Source of the DNA: SUG1106 sp051883095
GTDB taxonomy: Bacteria > Bacillota > Clostridia > Peptostreptococcales > Anaerovoracaceae
Reading direction: 5' to 3'
Length of the DNA stretch: 42,780 nt
Assembly: GCA_051883095.1 (NCBI GenBank)
Contig: JBJETB010000069.1
Coordinates: forward strand, 1 to 42,780
This document shows positions 1-7,161 of the stretch, piece after piece. The position numbers and the translations under genes are program-made. Positions within the stretch are counted from its first letter, which is position 1; every line of letters starts with the position of its first letter. Under the pieces are notes generated by a model. That model saw nothing but the letters and a program-made list of their open reading frames with translations. It had not been told where the DNA came from and ran no database searches.

Positions 1-52
1 GCCGATGATACTTGGTGGGAAGCTGCCTGGGAAAGTAGGACGTTGCCGGTTT
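1..52 (+). rRNA. rrf: 5S ribosomal RNA, 3' end (partial)
   Basis: The first 50 bases read like the 3' half of a bacterial 5S rRNA: a GCCGATGATAC start, a helix-forming GTGGGAAGCTGCCTGGGA stretch, then the GAAAGTAGGACG motif and GCCGG end. Two tRNA genes follow directly, as is usual at the end of a clostridial rRNA operon. The 5' part lies outside the window and the exact 3' end is approximate. Confidence 0.85.
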
Positions 53-60
53 TTTAATAA

Positions 61-135
61 GGCTCCATGGTCAAGCGGTCAAGACACCGCCCTTTCACGG
101 CGGTAACTCGGGTTCGATTCCCGATGGAGTCACCA
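61..135 (+). tRNA. tRNA-Glu (anticodon UUC)
   Basis: A full cloverleaf can be drawn. The acceptor arm GGCTCCA pairs with TGGAGTC, the anticodon stem CCGCC/GGCGG carries loop CTTTCAC (anticodon TTC), the T arm contains GGTTCGATTCC, and the CCA end is encoded. It lies 9 bases after the 5S rRNA and is probably processed from the same rRNA operon transcript. It is nearly identical to the second tRNA-Glu at 3274. Confidence 0.97.
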
Positions 136-145
136 AATCGTTTTC

Positions 146-178
146 AAAGGAATCCGAATCCTCGTGATTCCTTTTTTT
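146..178 (+). terminator. Intrinsic terminator after tRNA-Glu
   Basis: AAAGGAATC (146-154) pairs perfectly with GATTCCTTT (166-174) and runs into a T tract. It probably ends the rRNA operon transcript. Confidence 0.8.
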
Positions 179-231
179 ACAATCTATGAATGCTTGTAGC
201 CTGGAGCCTGAAAACAAGTTAATAGGGATAT

Positions 232-314
232 GCGCGATTGGCGGAATTGGCAGACGCACTAGACTTAGGATCTAGCGGGCGACCGTGGGGGTTCAAGTCC
301 CTCATCGCGCACCA
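232..314 (+). tRNA. tRNA-Leu (anticodon UAG)
   Basis: This is an 83-nt class II tRNA with a long variable arm. The acceptor arm GCGCGAT pairs with ATCGCGC, the anticodon loop is CTTAGGA (anticodon TAG, decodes CUN), the T arm has GTTCAAGTCC, and CCA is encoded. It is separated from tRNA-Glu by a terminator and so may have its own promoter, but I see no convincing one between 180 and 231. Confidence 0.96.
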
Positions 315-340
315 CGTCGCAGCGGACTTCGCTGTTTTCA

Positions 341-367
341 AAAACCGGTTTTTTCAACCGGTTTTTT
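341..367 (+). terminator. Intrinsic terminator after tRNA-Leu
   Basis: AAAACCGGTT and AACCGGTTTT form a perfect stem around a TTTTC loop, followed by more T residues. It lies 27 bases after the tRNA. Confidence 0.8.
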
Positions 368-390
368 ACATGCGCTTCGTCGCTGCTCCT

Positions 391-420
391 TTCCCCAAAA
401 AGCTATCGCTTTCCGGGGAA
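391..420. repeat. Perfect nested hairpin TTCCCC...GGGGAA
   Basis: TTCCCC (391-396) pairs with GGGGAA (415-420), and inside it AAAGC pairs with GCTTT around a TATC loop. There is no T tract, so it does not look like a terminator. It could be a small structured intergenic element; no function can be read from the sequence. Confidence 0.4.
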
Positions 421-472
421 CCCATTATGTGTTTGGTCGCATATGACTGAAGGGACTTGAATCCCAGAGAAC

Positions 473-796
473 GTTGTAAACTTTTGATAAATACTGATGA
501 TTTTACAACATTGACTATAAAAATCATTCTACACAGGCGTGCATAGAAGCAAAATGTTGTTTTTTTCTTCAGATCTGCTGAATCTTACAACGGTAAATCA
601 TTTTATGTTGTAGAAAATCTTCATTTCTGGCTTTTTCAGCAGCATTTACTCCAATATCTGTATTGCCATCAGCCTTCATAGGGTGTAATGTTGTTTATCC
701 GACGGATTATGCACATTTTCTACAACATTTTGGCAGTGCAGCATTCAGGCATCAAATGAAAGTTTAGAAGACAGGCAATGCAGCGTTTACTCCAAT
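473..796. repeat. Non-coding stretch with ACAACATT/AATGTTGT inverted repeats
   Basis: From about 430 to 960 there is no credible gene on either strand. The core ACAAC or its complement GTTGT occurs at 473-477, 505-509, 556-560, 587-591, 607-611, 690-694 and 722-726. The copies form three inverted pairs: ACAACATT 505-512 with AATGTTGT 553-560, TACAAC 586-591 with GTTGTA 607-612, and AATGTTGT 687-694 with ACAACATT 722-729. A separate direct repeat, CAGC[A/G]TTTACTCCAAT, occurs at 640-655 and 781-796 (15 of 16 bases equal). This may be a protein-binding array, a structured RNA or a decayed element. Confidence 0.45.
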
Positions 797-965
797 TTCA
801 TGACTTTTTATGTTAAATCCACTAGATTTAAAGTAATAAATAATTATTTTTGTATAATAATTCAAAAAAAGCTTGCATTCACTGCTGTAACGTAGTAAAA
901 TACCACCATCGGTAATACATCATATTGCTTGCTCAGTTTAGAGCGTGAGCAGTGTGAAATGACTT

Positions 966-1060
966 ACTCTCTGGAGAGCACCGGAACGGTCGCCGAAGGT
1001 TTAAGCAGACGGATATGAGCAGTCCGCCTGTGATATCTCAGGCACAAGGGACAGAGCAAA
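966..1060 (+). promoter_or_regulatory. Glycine riboswitch (single aptamer)
   Basis: The stretch has the conserved blocks of the glycine aptamer (Rfam gcvT family) in order: a GGAGAG stem strand at 973-978, CGCCGAAGG at 991-999, then TATCTCAGGCACAAGGGACA and GAG at 1034-1055, matching the family consensus CUCUCAGGCAAAAGGACAGAG closely. One aptamer is clear; I do not see a complete second one, so this seems a singlet type. A terminator follows at 1101 and an AGCS symporter at 1166, a gene class often controlled by this riboswitch. A TATAAT at 853-858 may be the -10 box of its promoter, but its -35 is poor. Confidence 0.9.
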
Positions 1061-1100
1061 GTTAGTGAAATCTAAAATAGCTTATGTCATCTCTCTAGGA

Positions 1101-1131
1101 AGTCGAAGGAAAACCCTCGGCTTTTTTATTT
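1101..1131 (+). terminator. Expression-platform terminator of the glycine riboswitch
   Basis: AGTCGAAGG (1101-1109) pairs with CCCTCGGCT (1114-1122) with one mismatch and one G-U pair, followed by a T-rich run. It sits between the aptamer and the ribosome site of the symporter gene, so it can act as the on/off element. Confidence 0.8.
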
Positions 1132-1165
1132 TTATTATTTTTTTATCTAGGAGGAGATGTAGAAA

Positions 1166-2584
1166 ATGACTTTCATGGACTTTTTAACAAAGTTGGATGA
1201 CATTGCATGGGGCGTCCCTATGCTATGTCTCATCATGGGCGGCGGTCTGCTGCTCACAATCAGACTTAAGGGAATGCAGTTTAAAAAAATCGGACTTGCT
1301 CTTAAGTACATGTTACAGAATGAAGAAGACGGTGAAGGTGAAGTTACAAGCTTCGGGGCTTTATGTACAGCACTTTCTGCTACAGTTGGTACAGGTAACA
1401 TCGTTGGTGTTGCTACAGCCATATTAGTGGGCGGTCCCGGAGCCTTATTCTGGATGTTTGTTGCAGCATGCATAGGAATGGCAACGAAATATGCAGAAGG
1501 TTTACTTTCAATTAAATACAGAGTAATCGATAAAGACGGACATGCACTTGGCGGACCTTTCTACTATATCGAAAGAGGAATGGGAAAGAAATGGACGTGG
1601 CTTGCAAAATTATTTGCAATCTTTGGATGTCTGGCAGGCCTTATGGGTATCGGTACAATTACCCAGGTTAATGGTGTTGCAAGTGCAGTTCAGACTTTCA
1701 TAGATCCACAGGCACAGCACATTGCCATCACAATCGGTGAAAACGATTATACATGGGCTACAACAGTTACTGCAGTTGTGGTTGCGGTTGCAGTGGCACT
1801 CGTAGTAATCGGTGGAATCAAGAGAATATCAAAAGTTTCCGAAACAATCGTACCTTTCATGATTGTAATCTATATTGCAATTACAGCAGCTATTCTTATT
1901 TTCAATATTAAGGAAATCCCTGCCGCATTCGTTTCTGTAATCAAAGGCGCGTTCGGTCTTGATGCAGCAGCAGGCGGAGTGCTTGGAGCAATCTTCATCG
2001 CAATGCAGAAAGGTGTTGCTCGCGGTGTATTCTCCAACGAGGCGGGTTTAGGTTCTGCGCCTATCGCAGCAGCAGCAGCCAAGACAAATGAACCGGTAAG
2101 ACAGGGTCTTGTTACAATGACAGGTACTTTCATCGATACAATTATCGTATGTATGATGACAGGATTCTCAATCCTCGTTACCGGATCAAACAGCGTGGAA
2201 GGTCTTCAGGGCGCAGCAGTTACAGCTCATGCTTTCGGAGTAGGTCTTCCTTGGGCTGAACAGGTAGGTTCATTCTTCCTGATGCTCTGCCTGGCACTTT
2301 TCGCATTCACCACTATACTTGGCTGGGACTATTATGCAGAAAGATGTCTGGAGTATCTGCTTGGCGGCAAGAAGAACAGCATGATTCTGACAATGTTCAG
2401 ATGGTTATACATCCTTGCAGTTCTCATCGGACCTTTCCTCACTGTATCCGCTGTTTGGACAATCGCCGATATCTTCAACGGATTCATGGCTGTTCCGAAC
2501 CTTATCGCTCTCATCGCTTTAAGCGGTATAGTTGCAAAGGAAACAAAGGAATACTTTGACAGACTGGGAAAAGACAGATTATAA
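1166..2584 (+). CDS. AGCS-family Na+:glycine/alanine symporter
   Basis: This 472-residue membrane protein belongs to the alanine or glycine:cation symporter family and should import glycine or alanine with Na+ (or H+). Family hallmarks are the stretch around residues 65-95 (ATVGTGNIVGVA, then GGPGALFWMF), the GVARGVFSNEAGLGSAPIA block near residue 285, and roughly ten or more hydrophobic helices. Length is normal for the family. The start is set by AGGAGG at 1149-1154, 11 bases before the ATG. The upstream glycine riboswitch makes glycine the most likely substrate and implies glycine-responsive expression. It is flanked by its own terminator, so it is probably a single-gene transcript. Confidence 0.93.
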   Translation: MTFMDFLTKLDDIAWGVPMLCLIMGGGLLLTIRLKGMQFKKIGLALKYMLQNEEDGEGEVTSFGALCTALSATVGTGNIVGVATAILVGGPGALFWMFVAACIGMATKYAEGLLSIKYRVIDKDGHALGGPFYYIERGMGKKWTWLAKLFAIFGCLAGLMGIGTITQVNGVASAVQTFIDPQAQHIAITIGENDYTWATTVTAVVVAVAVALVVIGGIKRISKVSETIVPFMIVIYIAITAAILIFNIKEIPAAFVSVIKGAFGLDAAAGGVLGAIFIAMQKGVARGVFSNEAGLGSAPIAAAAAKTNEPVRQGLVTMTGTFIDTIIVCMMTGFSILVTGSNSVEGLQGAAVTAHAFGVGLPWAEQVGSFFLMLCLALFAFTTILGWDYYAERCLEYLLGGKKNSMILTMFRWLYILAVLIGPFLTVSAVWTIADIFNGFMAVPNLIALIALSGIVAKETKEYFDRLGKDRL

Positions 2585-2598
2585 TACATAACTGAAAG

Positions 2599-2632
2599 AA
2601 GCCATCCGTGTTTAATATGCGGATGGCTTTTT
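2599..2632 (+). terminator. Intrinsic terminator after the AGCS symporter
   Basis: AAGCCATCCG (2599-2608) pairs with CGGATGGCTT (2620-2629), followed by T residues; it lies 15 bases after the stop codon. Confidence 0.85.
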
Positions 2633-2694
2633 AAAGTTTGATATAATCACGACATGGTCAGATAATGCATACCATAAGACAGGAGGTATGTGTT

Positions 2695-3207
2695 ATGCTG
2701 AAAAACAAAAAAAGAATGGGCGGAATATCGGAAGTGTGTGAAAGGATGAAGCAGAGGCCATGCGCTGTAGCCAGAATTGCCGGCAGCTGCAAATATCCGG
2801 AAATCAGAGGATGTATATGGTTTTACACCACAGAAATGGGAGTGCTCGTGGCAGCCGAAGTTTACGGGCTTCCTGAGGCTGCTGACAGATGCAGTACTCC
2901 TTTTTTCGGATTTCATATTCATGAAGGACATTGCTGTACAGGAAATGCGGAGAATCCTTTTGCTGATGCGGGAGGCCATTTTAATCCGGAATGCTGTCCT
3001 CACCCTGAACATGCGGGAGATATGCCGCCACTTATGGCAAATGACGGATATTCTCTGCAGATGTTTCTCATGAACAAATACTGTGTAGACGAGATCATAG
3101 GCAGGACAGTAATCGTACATGCAAAACCTGATGACTTTACTACACAGCCATCAGGTAATTCAGGAGAAATGATTGCCTGCGGAGAGATAAAACGGTTTTT
3201 ATGCTGA
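2695..3207 (+). CDS. Cu/Zn superoxide-dismutase-like protein, cysteine-rich
   Basis: This 170-residue protein carries the Cu/Zn-SOD core. Candidate Cu ligands are H74 and H76 (GFHIHEG), H95 (GGHFNP) and H142. Candidate Zn ligands are H95, H103, H106 and D109 (HPEHAGDMPPL). The C-terminal block around residues 146-164 (DDFTTQPSGNSG, then ACG) is typical of the family. Two features differ from usual bacterial SodC: no signal peptide is visible, so it should be cytosolic, and it has about 12 cysteines. The loop between metal ligands is short. The start is the ATG 8 bases after AGGAGG at 2681-2686; an in-frame ATG at 2665 lacks a ribosome site. Enzymatic activity is inferred, not shown. Confidence 0.82.
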   Translation: MLKNKKRMGGISEVCERMKQRPCAVARIAGSCKYPEIRGCIWFYTTEMGVLVAAEVYGLPEAADRCSTPFFGFHIHEGHCCTGNAENPFADAGGHFNPECCPHPEHAGDMPPLMANDGYSLQMFLMNKYCVDEIIGRTVIVHAKPDDFTTQPSGNSGEMIACGEIKRFLC

Positions 3208-3232
3208 AAGAGTGGAAAATTAAAAAAACTAC

Positions 3233-3260
3233 TTGAAAAAAATTAAAAGTATAGTATAAT
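3233..3260 (+). promoter_or_regulatory. Sigma-A promoter of tRNA-Glu(CUC)
   Basis: TTGAAA (3233-3238), a 16-base spacer and a perfect TATAAT (3255-3260) lie 13 bases before the tRNA. Confidence 0.75.
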
Positions 3261-3273
3261 AAGAGAGGAATAT

Positions 3274-3348
3274 GGCTCTATGGTCAAGCGGTTAAGACTC
3301 CGCCCTCTCACGGCGGCTACTCGGGTTCGAATCCCGATAGAGTCACCA
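3274..3348 (+). tRNA. tRNA-Glu (anticodon CUC)
   Basis: A full cloverleaf with acceptor arm GGCTCTA/TAGAGTC, anticodon stem CCGCC/GGCGG with loop CTCTCAC (anticodon CTC, reads GAG), T arm GGTTCGAATCC and encoded CCA. It is an isoacceptor nearly identical to the tRNA at 61 and probably arose by duplication. It has its own promoter and terminator. Confidence 0.96.
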
Positions 3349-3355
3349 CACCGAA

Positions 3356-3385
3356 AAAAGGCAGGTCTGTGCACCTGCCTTTTTC
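3356..3385 (+). terminator. Intrinsic terminator after tRNA-Glu(CUC)
   Basis: AAAAGGCAGGT (3356-3366) pairs with ACCTGCCTTTT (3373-3383), giving a strong stem with a T tract. Confidence 0.82.
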
Positions 3386-3413
3386 ATACCCTAAAAAAGG
3401 AGAAGGAACGAAA

Positions 3414-3713
3414 ATGGTTAAGCACATTATTATATGGAAGCTGAAAGAAATGCCTGAAGCTGAAAAAGCAGAAAGAGTCCGGAAAATAAAGGAGGGTCTG
3501 GAAGGGCTGGCAGGAAAAATCCCCGGCATGACAGACATACATGTCATAACAGATAAACTTAACACATCCACGGCAGACGCCATGCTGGACTCCACCTTTG
3601 AGTCTGAAGAAGCCCTTAAGGTATACAGCAGTCATCCTGACCACGTGGCCGTTGCAGATACATTTATAAGACCATATATTGAAATCAGATCATGCATTGA
3701 TTACGAAATCTGA
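3414..3713 (+). CDS. Dabb-family (stress-responsive A/B barrel) protein
   Basis: This 99-residue protein fits the Dabb family, small dimeric ferredoxin-like alpha/beta barrels. It has the typical MVKHIIIWKLK first strand, an amphipathic helix rich in Glu and Lys, a central strand, the SHPDHVAVAD motif with conserved His residues, and a closing IRSCIDYEI strand. The biochemical role of such proteins is mostly unknown; some bind or convert small aromatic or polyketide compounds. The start is set by AAGGAG about 12 bases before the ATG; the open frame extends upstream but overlaps the tRNA terminator. It lies 15 bases before the RocB-like gene and is probably cotranscribed with it. Confidence 0.8.
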   Translation: MVKHIIIWKLKEMPEAEKAERVRKIKEGLEGLAGKIPGMTDIHVITDKLNTSTADAMLDSTFESEEALKVYSSHPDHVAVADTFIRPYIEIRSCIDYEI

Positions 3714-3728
3714 AGAGGCTATTTACAA

Positions 3729-5375
3729 ATGGAACAAAGGATACTTAAAATTCTTACAGAACTTACTGCACTGAAAAGCAGAAGCGGCACTGCCGATGAG
3801 AATCTGGCCTCAGACTATATATACGAGTATATCAAGGGACTGGATTATTTCCGGAAGCACAGAGAAGACTGCAATCTGATTGCCATAGAGGAAGACCCTG
3901 CGGGCAGGCATATTCCATATGGACTTATCCGAGGCAGATCTGGAAATACTGTGATTCTCAGCGGACATTTTGATGTGGTGGATGAATTCGACTACGGAGA
4001 GGCTAAACCTCTTGCTTTCACCATAGGAAAAGAACTGGAGGAAGCACTTAAAAGGAATCCTATGAACCGGGAACAGAAAGAGGATATGGATTCCGGGGAA
4101 TGGATCTGGGCCAAGGGAGCAGCTGACATGAAAGGCGGACTGGCAATACACATGGCTCTTCTGGAAGAATTTTCGCAGCAGGCTCTTAAAGGCGAACTGG
4201 ATGGAAGCATACTGTTTATAGCAGTTCCTGATGAAGAATCATATTCCCGCGGAATGAGAGCTGCAGCAGAACTGATGGCAGACATAAAAGAAAAAAACAA
4301 ACTGGATTATAAGCTGCTCATAAATCCGGAGCCGACGGATCTGGTAGATGAGAACCAGGTAATGTTCATGGGGACTGTAGGCAAGATCATGCCGGTCGTC
4401 ATGGTACAGGGAATAAGCAGTCACATAGGGCACTGTTTTGACGGTTTCAATCCATTGAGTATGCTTACAGGCATTTACCAGCAGACCAACGGTTCACTGG
4501 TTTTTGCAGACAGATATAAGGACGAAGCTACAATGCCCCCTACATGGCTCAAAATGCGGGATTTAAAAGATGTTTACGACGTTTCCATACCTCTGAGGGC
4601 TGCGGGGTACTTTACTGTTCTCAGCCTGACTTCAGGCCCCGGAGATATATTGAATAAACTGACAGCTATCTGCAGCTATGTGGCCGAAGAGGAGGTGCAC
4701 AAGCTGGAGCAGACTTATGCTCAATATAAAAAAATAAACAGATTTGAGACCAAATCAGAGCTGGGTATCCATCCGAGAGTATACAGTTTCAATGAACTCA
4801 GGGATGAGCTTACCGAAAAAGATGGTCAACGATTTACAGAATTCTATAACAACGCATATGAGCAGATCGATGAGGAAATAGCCTCAGGCCGTACAAACTA
4901 TCCTGACGGAACTATCATGCTCATGGAGAAGGTTCTGGATTTCGCCGGATTCACGGACCCTGTCGTTGTTATAGCATTTGCGCCGCCGTATTATCCGGCC
5001 GTTAACGGCAACATGGTAAGCGGCAAGGAATTCTTTGCGAAAAAGGCATATGACATCGTATCCGGGCTTTCGGCTGAGGACGGTCAGCAGGTTTCCTGTC
5101 AGAACTTCTTTATGGGCATTTCCGATAACAGCTATACGGCGGTTACAGGAGATGAAAGCGGAAACCGTGATTTTGCAGCGGCAGCACCTTTGTGGGGTCA
5201 TGCATACAATATCAACTTTGACGCAGTGAAAAAAATAAATGTTCCTGCTGTAATTTACGGTCCCATCGGCAAGGAATATCACAAATGGTCGGAAAGGGTC
5301 AATAAAAAAAGCCTGCTGTGCACGGTTCCGCGGGTAACCCGTGAACTCATAAAGCAGGCATGGTATTTTGAATAG
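3729..5375 (+). CDS. RocB-like M20-family metallohydrolase
   Basis: This 548-residue protein belongs to the zinc-dependent M20 peptidase/deacylase superfamily, subgroup RocB (arginine utilization protein of Bacillus). M20 landmarks are GHFDVVD (H80, D82), GAADMKGG (D133) and PDEES (E169/E170). The length matches RocB, longer than standard M20 enzymes of about 400 residues. RocB's substrate is not firmly known; the superfamily cleaves peptide or N-acyl bonds in the cytoplasm. It follows the Dabb gene closely and converges on the reverse-strand gene that ends at 5392. No arginase or ornithine aminotransferase gene is nearby, so an arginine role is not supported by context. Confidence 0.85.
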   Translation: MEQRILKILTELTALKSRSGTADENLASDYIYEYIKGLDYFRKHREDCNLIAIEEDPAGRHIPYGLIRGRSGNTVILSGHFDVVDEFDYGEAKPLAFTIGKELEEALKRNPMNREQKEDMDSGEWIWAKGAADMKGGLAIHMALLEEFSQQALKGELDGSILFIAVPDEESYSRGMRAAAELMADIKEKNKLDYKLLINPEPTDLVDENQVMFMGTVGKIMPVVMVQGISSHIGHCFDGFNPLSMLTGIYQQTNGSLVFADRYKDEATMPPTWLKMRDLKDVYDVSIPLRAAGYFTVLSLTSGPGDILNKLTAICSYVAEEEVHKLEQTYAQYKKINRFETKSELGIHPRVYSFNELRDELTEKDGQRFTEFYNNAYEQIDEEIASGRTNYPDGTIMLMEKVLDFAGFTDPVVVIAFAPPYYPAVNGNMVSGKEFFAKKAYDIVSGLSAEDGQQVSCQNFFMGISDNSYTAVTGDESGNRDFAAAAPLWGHAYNINFDAVKKINVPAVIYGPIGKEYHKWSERVNKKSLLCTVPRVTRELIKQAWYFE

Positions 5376-5391
5376 TAATTCCACCGGAAAA

Positions 5392-6423
5392 TTAGATATA
5401 GGTCATTTCACCCATGAATTCAAGGAGAAGCTCTCTGGCAAGCATGTTGATTTCCAGAGGGTTTCTTTTATTTTCGCTGCATAGAATGAGGAAACCGTTT
5501 ACATGGCCGCCCAGCATTTCCAGAGAAGAAGTATCAGACAGAAGCTCTCTGATGTTTACGAATAAATTGCCCTTGTATTTTTCCACGGTGACGGCAAGCT
5601 CGAACTCTCCCTCATCGCTTATATTCATTTCATAAGGCTGCAGAGGAGAGGCAAAGCAGGTATATGCGCAGCATCGCTCAGGAATTATGCCTGATATTAT
5701 AAGGTTCCTGGAGGTAAGTTTTATTTTGCTTATGTTCATGTTCGGCCAGCAGTTTTGCCCTTTTACCGGGAATCCGAGAGAGTACATGGCACTGTGCATA
5801 TCGGTCTGTCTGATTACCGGCAGTATACGGTAAAGCTGCACCAGGTCGTCGTGATTGTGGAGAAGAATCTTATCCATAAGGGAAGCTTTGAGGGTCGGGT
5901 CAGTACAGTCAAGGTATTTATAATACAGTTCTACACTTTCCTTGCCTGAGATTTCATCAAGACGGCCTGTGGAAAGTCCCATATATTCTTCCACAGAACT
6001 CTGGCTCAGACTTTTCAGTGTATGACGGAAAGGACTGTGACCGTTGACGATGAGGTAAAGGTCAAGGTTGTATGGTTTGACTGAGAAATTGTTAAGCCCG
6101 CAGCGGGCGGCTCTTTTTTTTATGAAAGGCACGTCGAAGTGTCGGCCGTTATATGTGAGGATACAGTCAAAACGATTAAGATAGTCCTCAAGAATAACCA
6201 GAAGTTCCTTTTCATCATCAGGAGTTTCAGCAAAATACTGAGTGAGGAGAAAACTTCCGTCTGATTCGGCTGTCATTACGCCTGCCAGCACGACAGGGCA
6301 GAATGCAGGATTAAGTCCTAATGTTTCTATATCAAAGACACAAAAACTCATCCCTTCGAAGTATCGTTCCATCAGACCCGAAGAAAAGTGTTCCAGATTA
6401 TGTCTGTATTCGATTATTTTCAT
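5392..6423 (-). CDS. RNase H-fold 3'-5' exonuclease-like protein (YprB type)
   Basis: The protein of about 343 residues has a DEDD exonuclease-type N-terminal domain: FDIETLGL near residue 30 (metal-binding D and E), YNGRHFDVPFI near residue 95 (second acidic motif), and HNHDDLVQLYRI near residue 191 (last acidic residues). It resembles the ribonuclease H-like proteins annotated YprB in firmicutes. The C-terminal 140 residues look beta-rich and unassigned. The start is the second of two adjacent ATGs, 6 bases after GGAGG. A hairpin with a U tract lies just before it on the same strand and may attenuate it. Activity on RNA or DNA is inferred from the fold only. Confidence 0.75.
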   Translation of the reverse strand: MKIIEYRHNLEHFSSGLMERYFEGMSFCVFDIETLGLNPAFCPVVLAGVMTAESDGSFLLTQYFAETPDDEKELLVILEDYLNRFDCILTYNGRHFDVPFIKKRAARCGLNNFSVKPYNLDLYLIVNGHSPFRHTLKSLSQSSVEEYMGLSTGRLDEISGKESVELYYKYLDCTDPTLKASLMDKILLHNHDDLVQLYRILPVIRQTDMHSAMYSLGFPVKGQNCWPNMNISKIKLTSRNLIISGIIPERCCAYTCFASPLQPYEMNISDEGEFELAVTVEKYKGNLFVNIRELLSDTSSLEMLGGHVNGFLILCSENKRNPLEINMLARELLLEFMGEMTYI

Positions 6424-6439
6424 CATGAGCCTCCATTCG

Positions 6440-6479
6440 AAAAAACAAAATAGACTGCAGGGGAGCAGTCTACTTTGTT
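6440..6479 (-). terminator. Leader hairpin with U tract before the YprB-like gene
   Basis: Read on the minus strand, TAGACTGC and GCAGTCTA pair around a short C-rich loop, extended by AACAAA/TTTGTT with one mismatch, and then run into a T-rich stretch. It ends only a few bases before the ribosome site of the gene starting at 6423, so it looks like an attenuator in its 5' leader. A second hairpin, GGTTATC/GATAACC (6511-6530), lies further upstream. Confidence 0.5.
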
Positions 6480-6660
6480 CAAAAGGGGTATTTTGGATTT
6501 GAGATTATGAGGTTATCAGGGGGGATAACCACGGTTTTATTGTACAAGATATTTTCAAGAAAAGCAAGTGTTTATGTGAAAAAAAGTGAAAAATTTTAGA
6601 AAAAATTAGTTTTTTGTCCGAAATTGTCGTGAAAAAGTTGTAATTTTGCCCATATGGACA

Positions 6661-6679
6661 GGCTATAATGTATATAGCC
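6661..6679. promoter_or_regulatory. Palindrome over the putative spoVS -10 box
   Basis: GGCTATA (6661-6667) and TATAGCC (6673-6679) are perfect inverted arms around ATGTA. They contain a TATAAT at 6664-6669, about 75 bases before the spoVS start. No good -35 lies at 17 bases. The overlap suggests a repressor or activator site, but the binding protein is unknown. Confidence 0.4.
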
Positions 6680-6744
6680 TAACCAAAAGGGTTGTGTGCG
6701 TATCATTATTTCTATTTTATTAATTGATAACAGGAGGAACATTA

Positions 6745-7005
6745 ATGGAAATTTTAAAGGTATCAGCAAAATCTAATCCCAATTCAGTAGCAGGAGCACT
6801 GGCAGGTGTTTTGAGAGAAAAAGGGGGAGCTGAAATTCAGGCCATAGGGGCAGGTGCGTTAAATCAGGCTATAAAGTCCATCGCAATTGCGAGAGGCTTC
6901 GTGGCGCCGGGAGGAATAGATCTGGTTTGCGTTCCCGCATTTACCGATATTGAAATCGAAGGTGAGGAAAGGACGGCAATAAAACTGATCGTAGAACCTC
7001 GGTAA
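6745..7005 (+). CDS. spoVS: Stage V sporulation protein S
   Basis: This 86-residue protein matches SpoVS over its full length: MEILKVSAKSNPNSVAGALAG at the start, then EIQAIGAGALNQAIKSIAIARG and the closing RTAIKLIVEPR. SpoVS is an Alba-like nucleic-acid-binding fold protein which in Bacillus affects septation and spore coat and cortex formation. The start is set by AGGAGG at 6732-6737; an in-frame ATG at 6724 lies before this site and is unlikely. The gene has its own terminator. It is kept in many non-sporulating clostridia too, so it supports but does not prove sporulation. Confidence 0.95.
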   Translation: MEILKVSAKSNPNSVAGALAGVLREKGGAEIQAIGAGALNQAIKSIAIARGFVAPGGIDLVCVPAFTDIEIEGEERTAIKLIVEPR

Positions 7006-7039
7006 AAGCATTAAGAGGCAATAAATTAATATCGATACA

Positions 7040-7067
7040 TAAAGCGGCGCAAATGCCGCTTTATTTT
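7040..7067 (+). terminator. Intrinsic terminator after spoVS
   Basis: AAAGCGGC (7041-7048) pairs with GCCGCTTT (7055-7062) around a GCAAAT loop, followed by a T-rich tail. Confidence 0.82.
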
Positions 7068-7086
7068 ATGAGAAAAGATTTATAAG

Positions 7087-7102
7087 TGGCATGAATTTTG
7101 CT
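7087..7102 (+). promoter_or_regulatory. Sigma-54 (-24/-12) promoter of the racemase-like operon
   Basis: TGGCATGAATTTTGCT matches the sigma-54 consensus TGGCACGRNNNTTGCW at every fixed position except one (C to T), with the GG and GC doublets at the required distance. It lies between the spoVS terminator and the gene at 7162, about 60 bases before its ATG. The operon it would drive encodes a sigma-54 activator. Confidence 0.82.
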
Positions 7103-7161
7103 AGTTTTTTATGTGCAGAGGGCTTTAATTGCCCGGAACATTTTTTATGGAGGTACATTAA

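Noticed and set aside
238..450. 70-codon forward open frame overlapping tRNA-Leu
   Set aside because: It runs through a tRNA and its terminator, has no ribosome site and an unconvincing sequence.
473..796. CRISPR array
   Set aside because: The repeated words are only 5-8 bases, in both orientations and unevenly spaced; no cas genes are present.
6972..6985. Fourth enhancer site for the sigma-54 activator before the 7087 promoter
   Set aside because: Only the half-site GACGGCAAT matches, and it encodes the conserved RTAI residues of SpoVS, so coincidence is likely.
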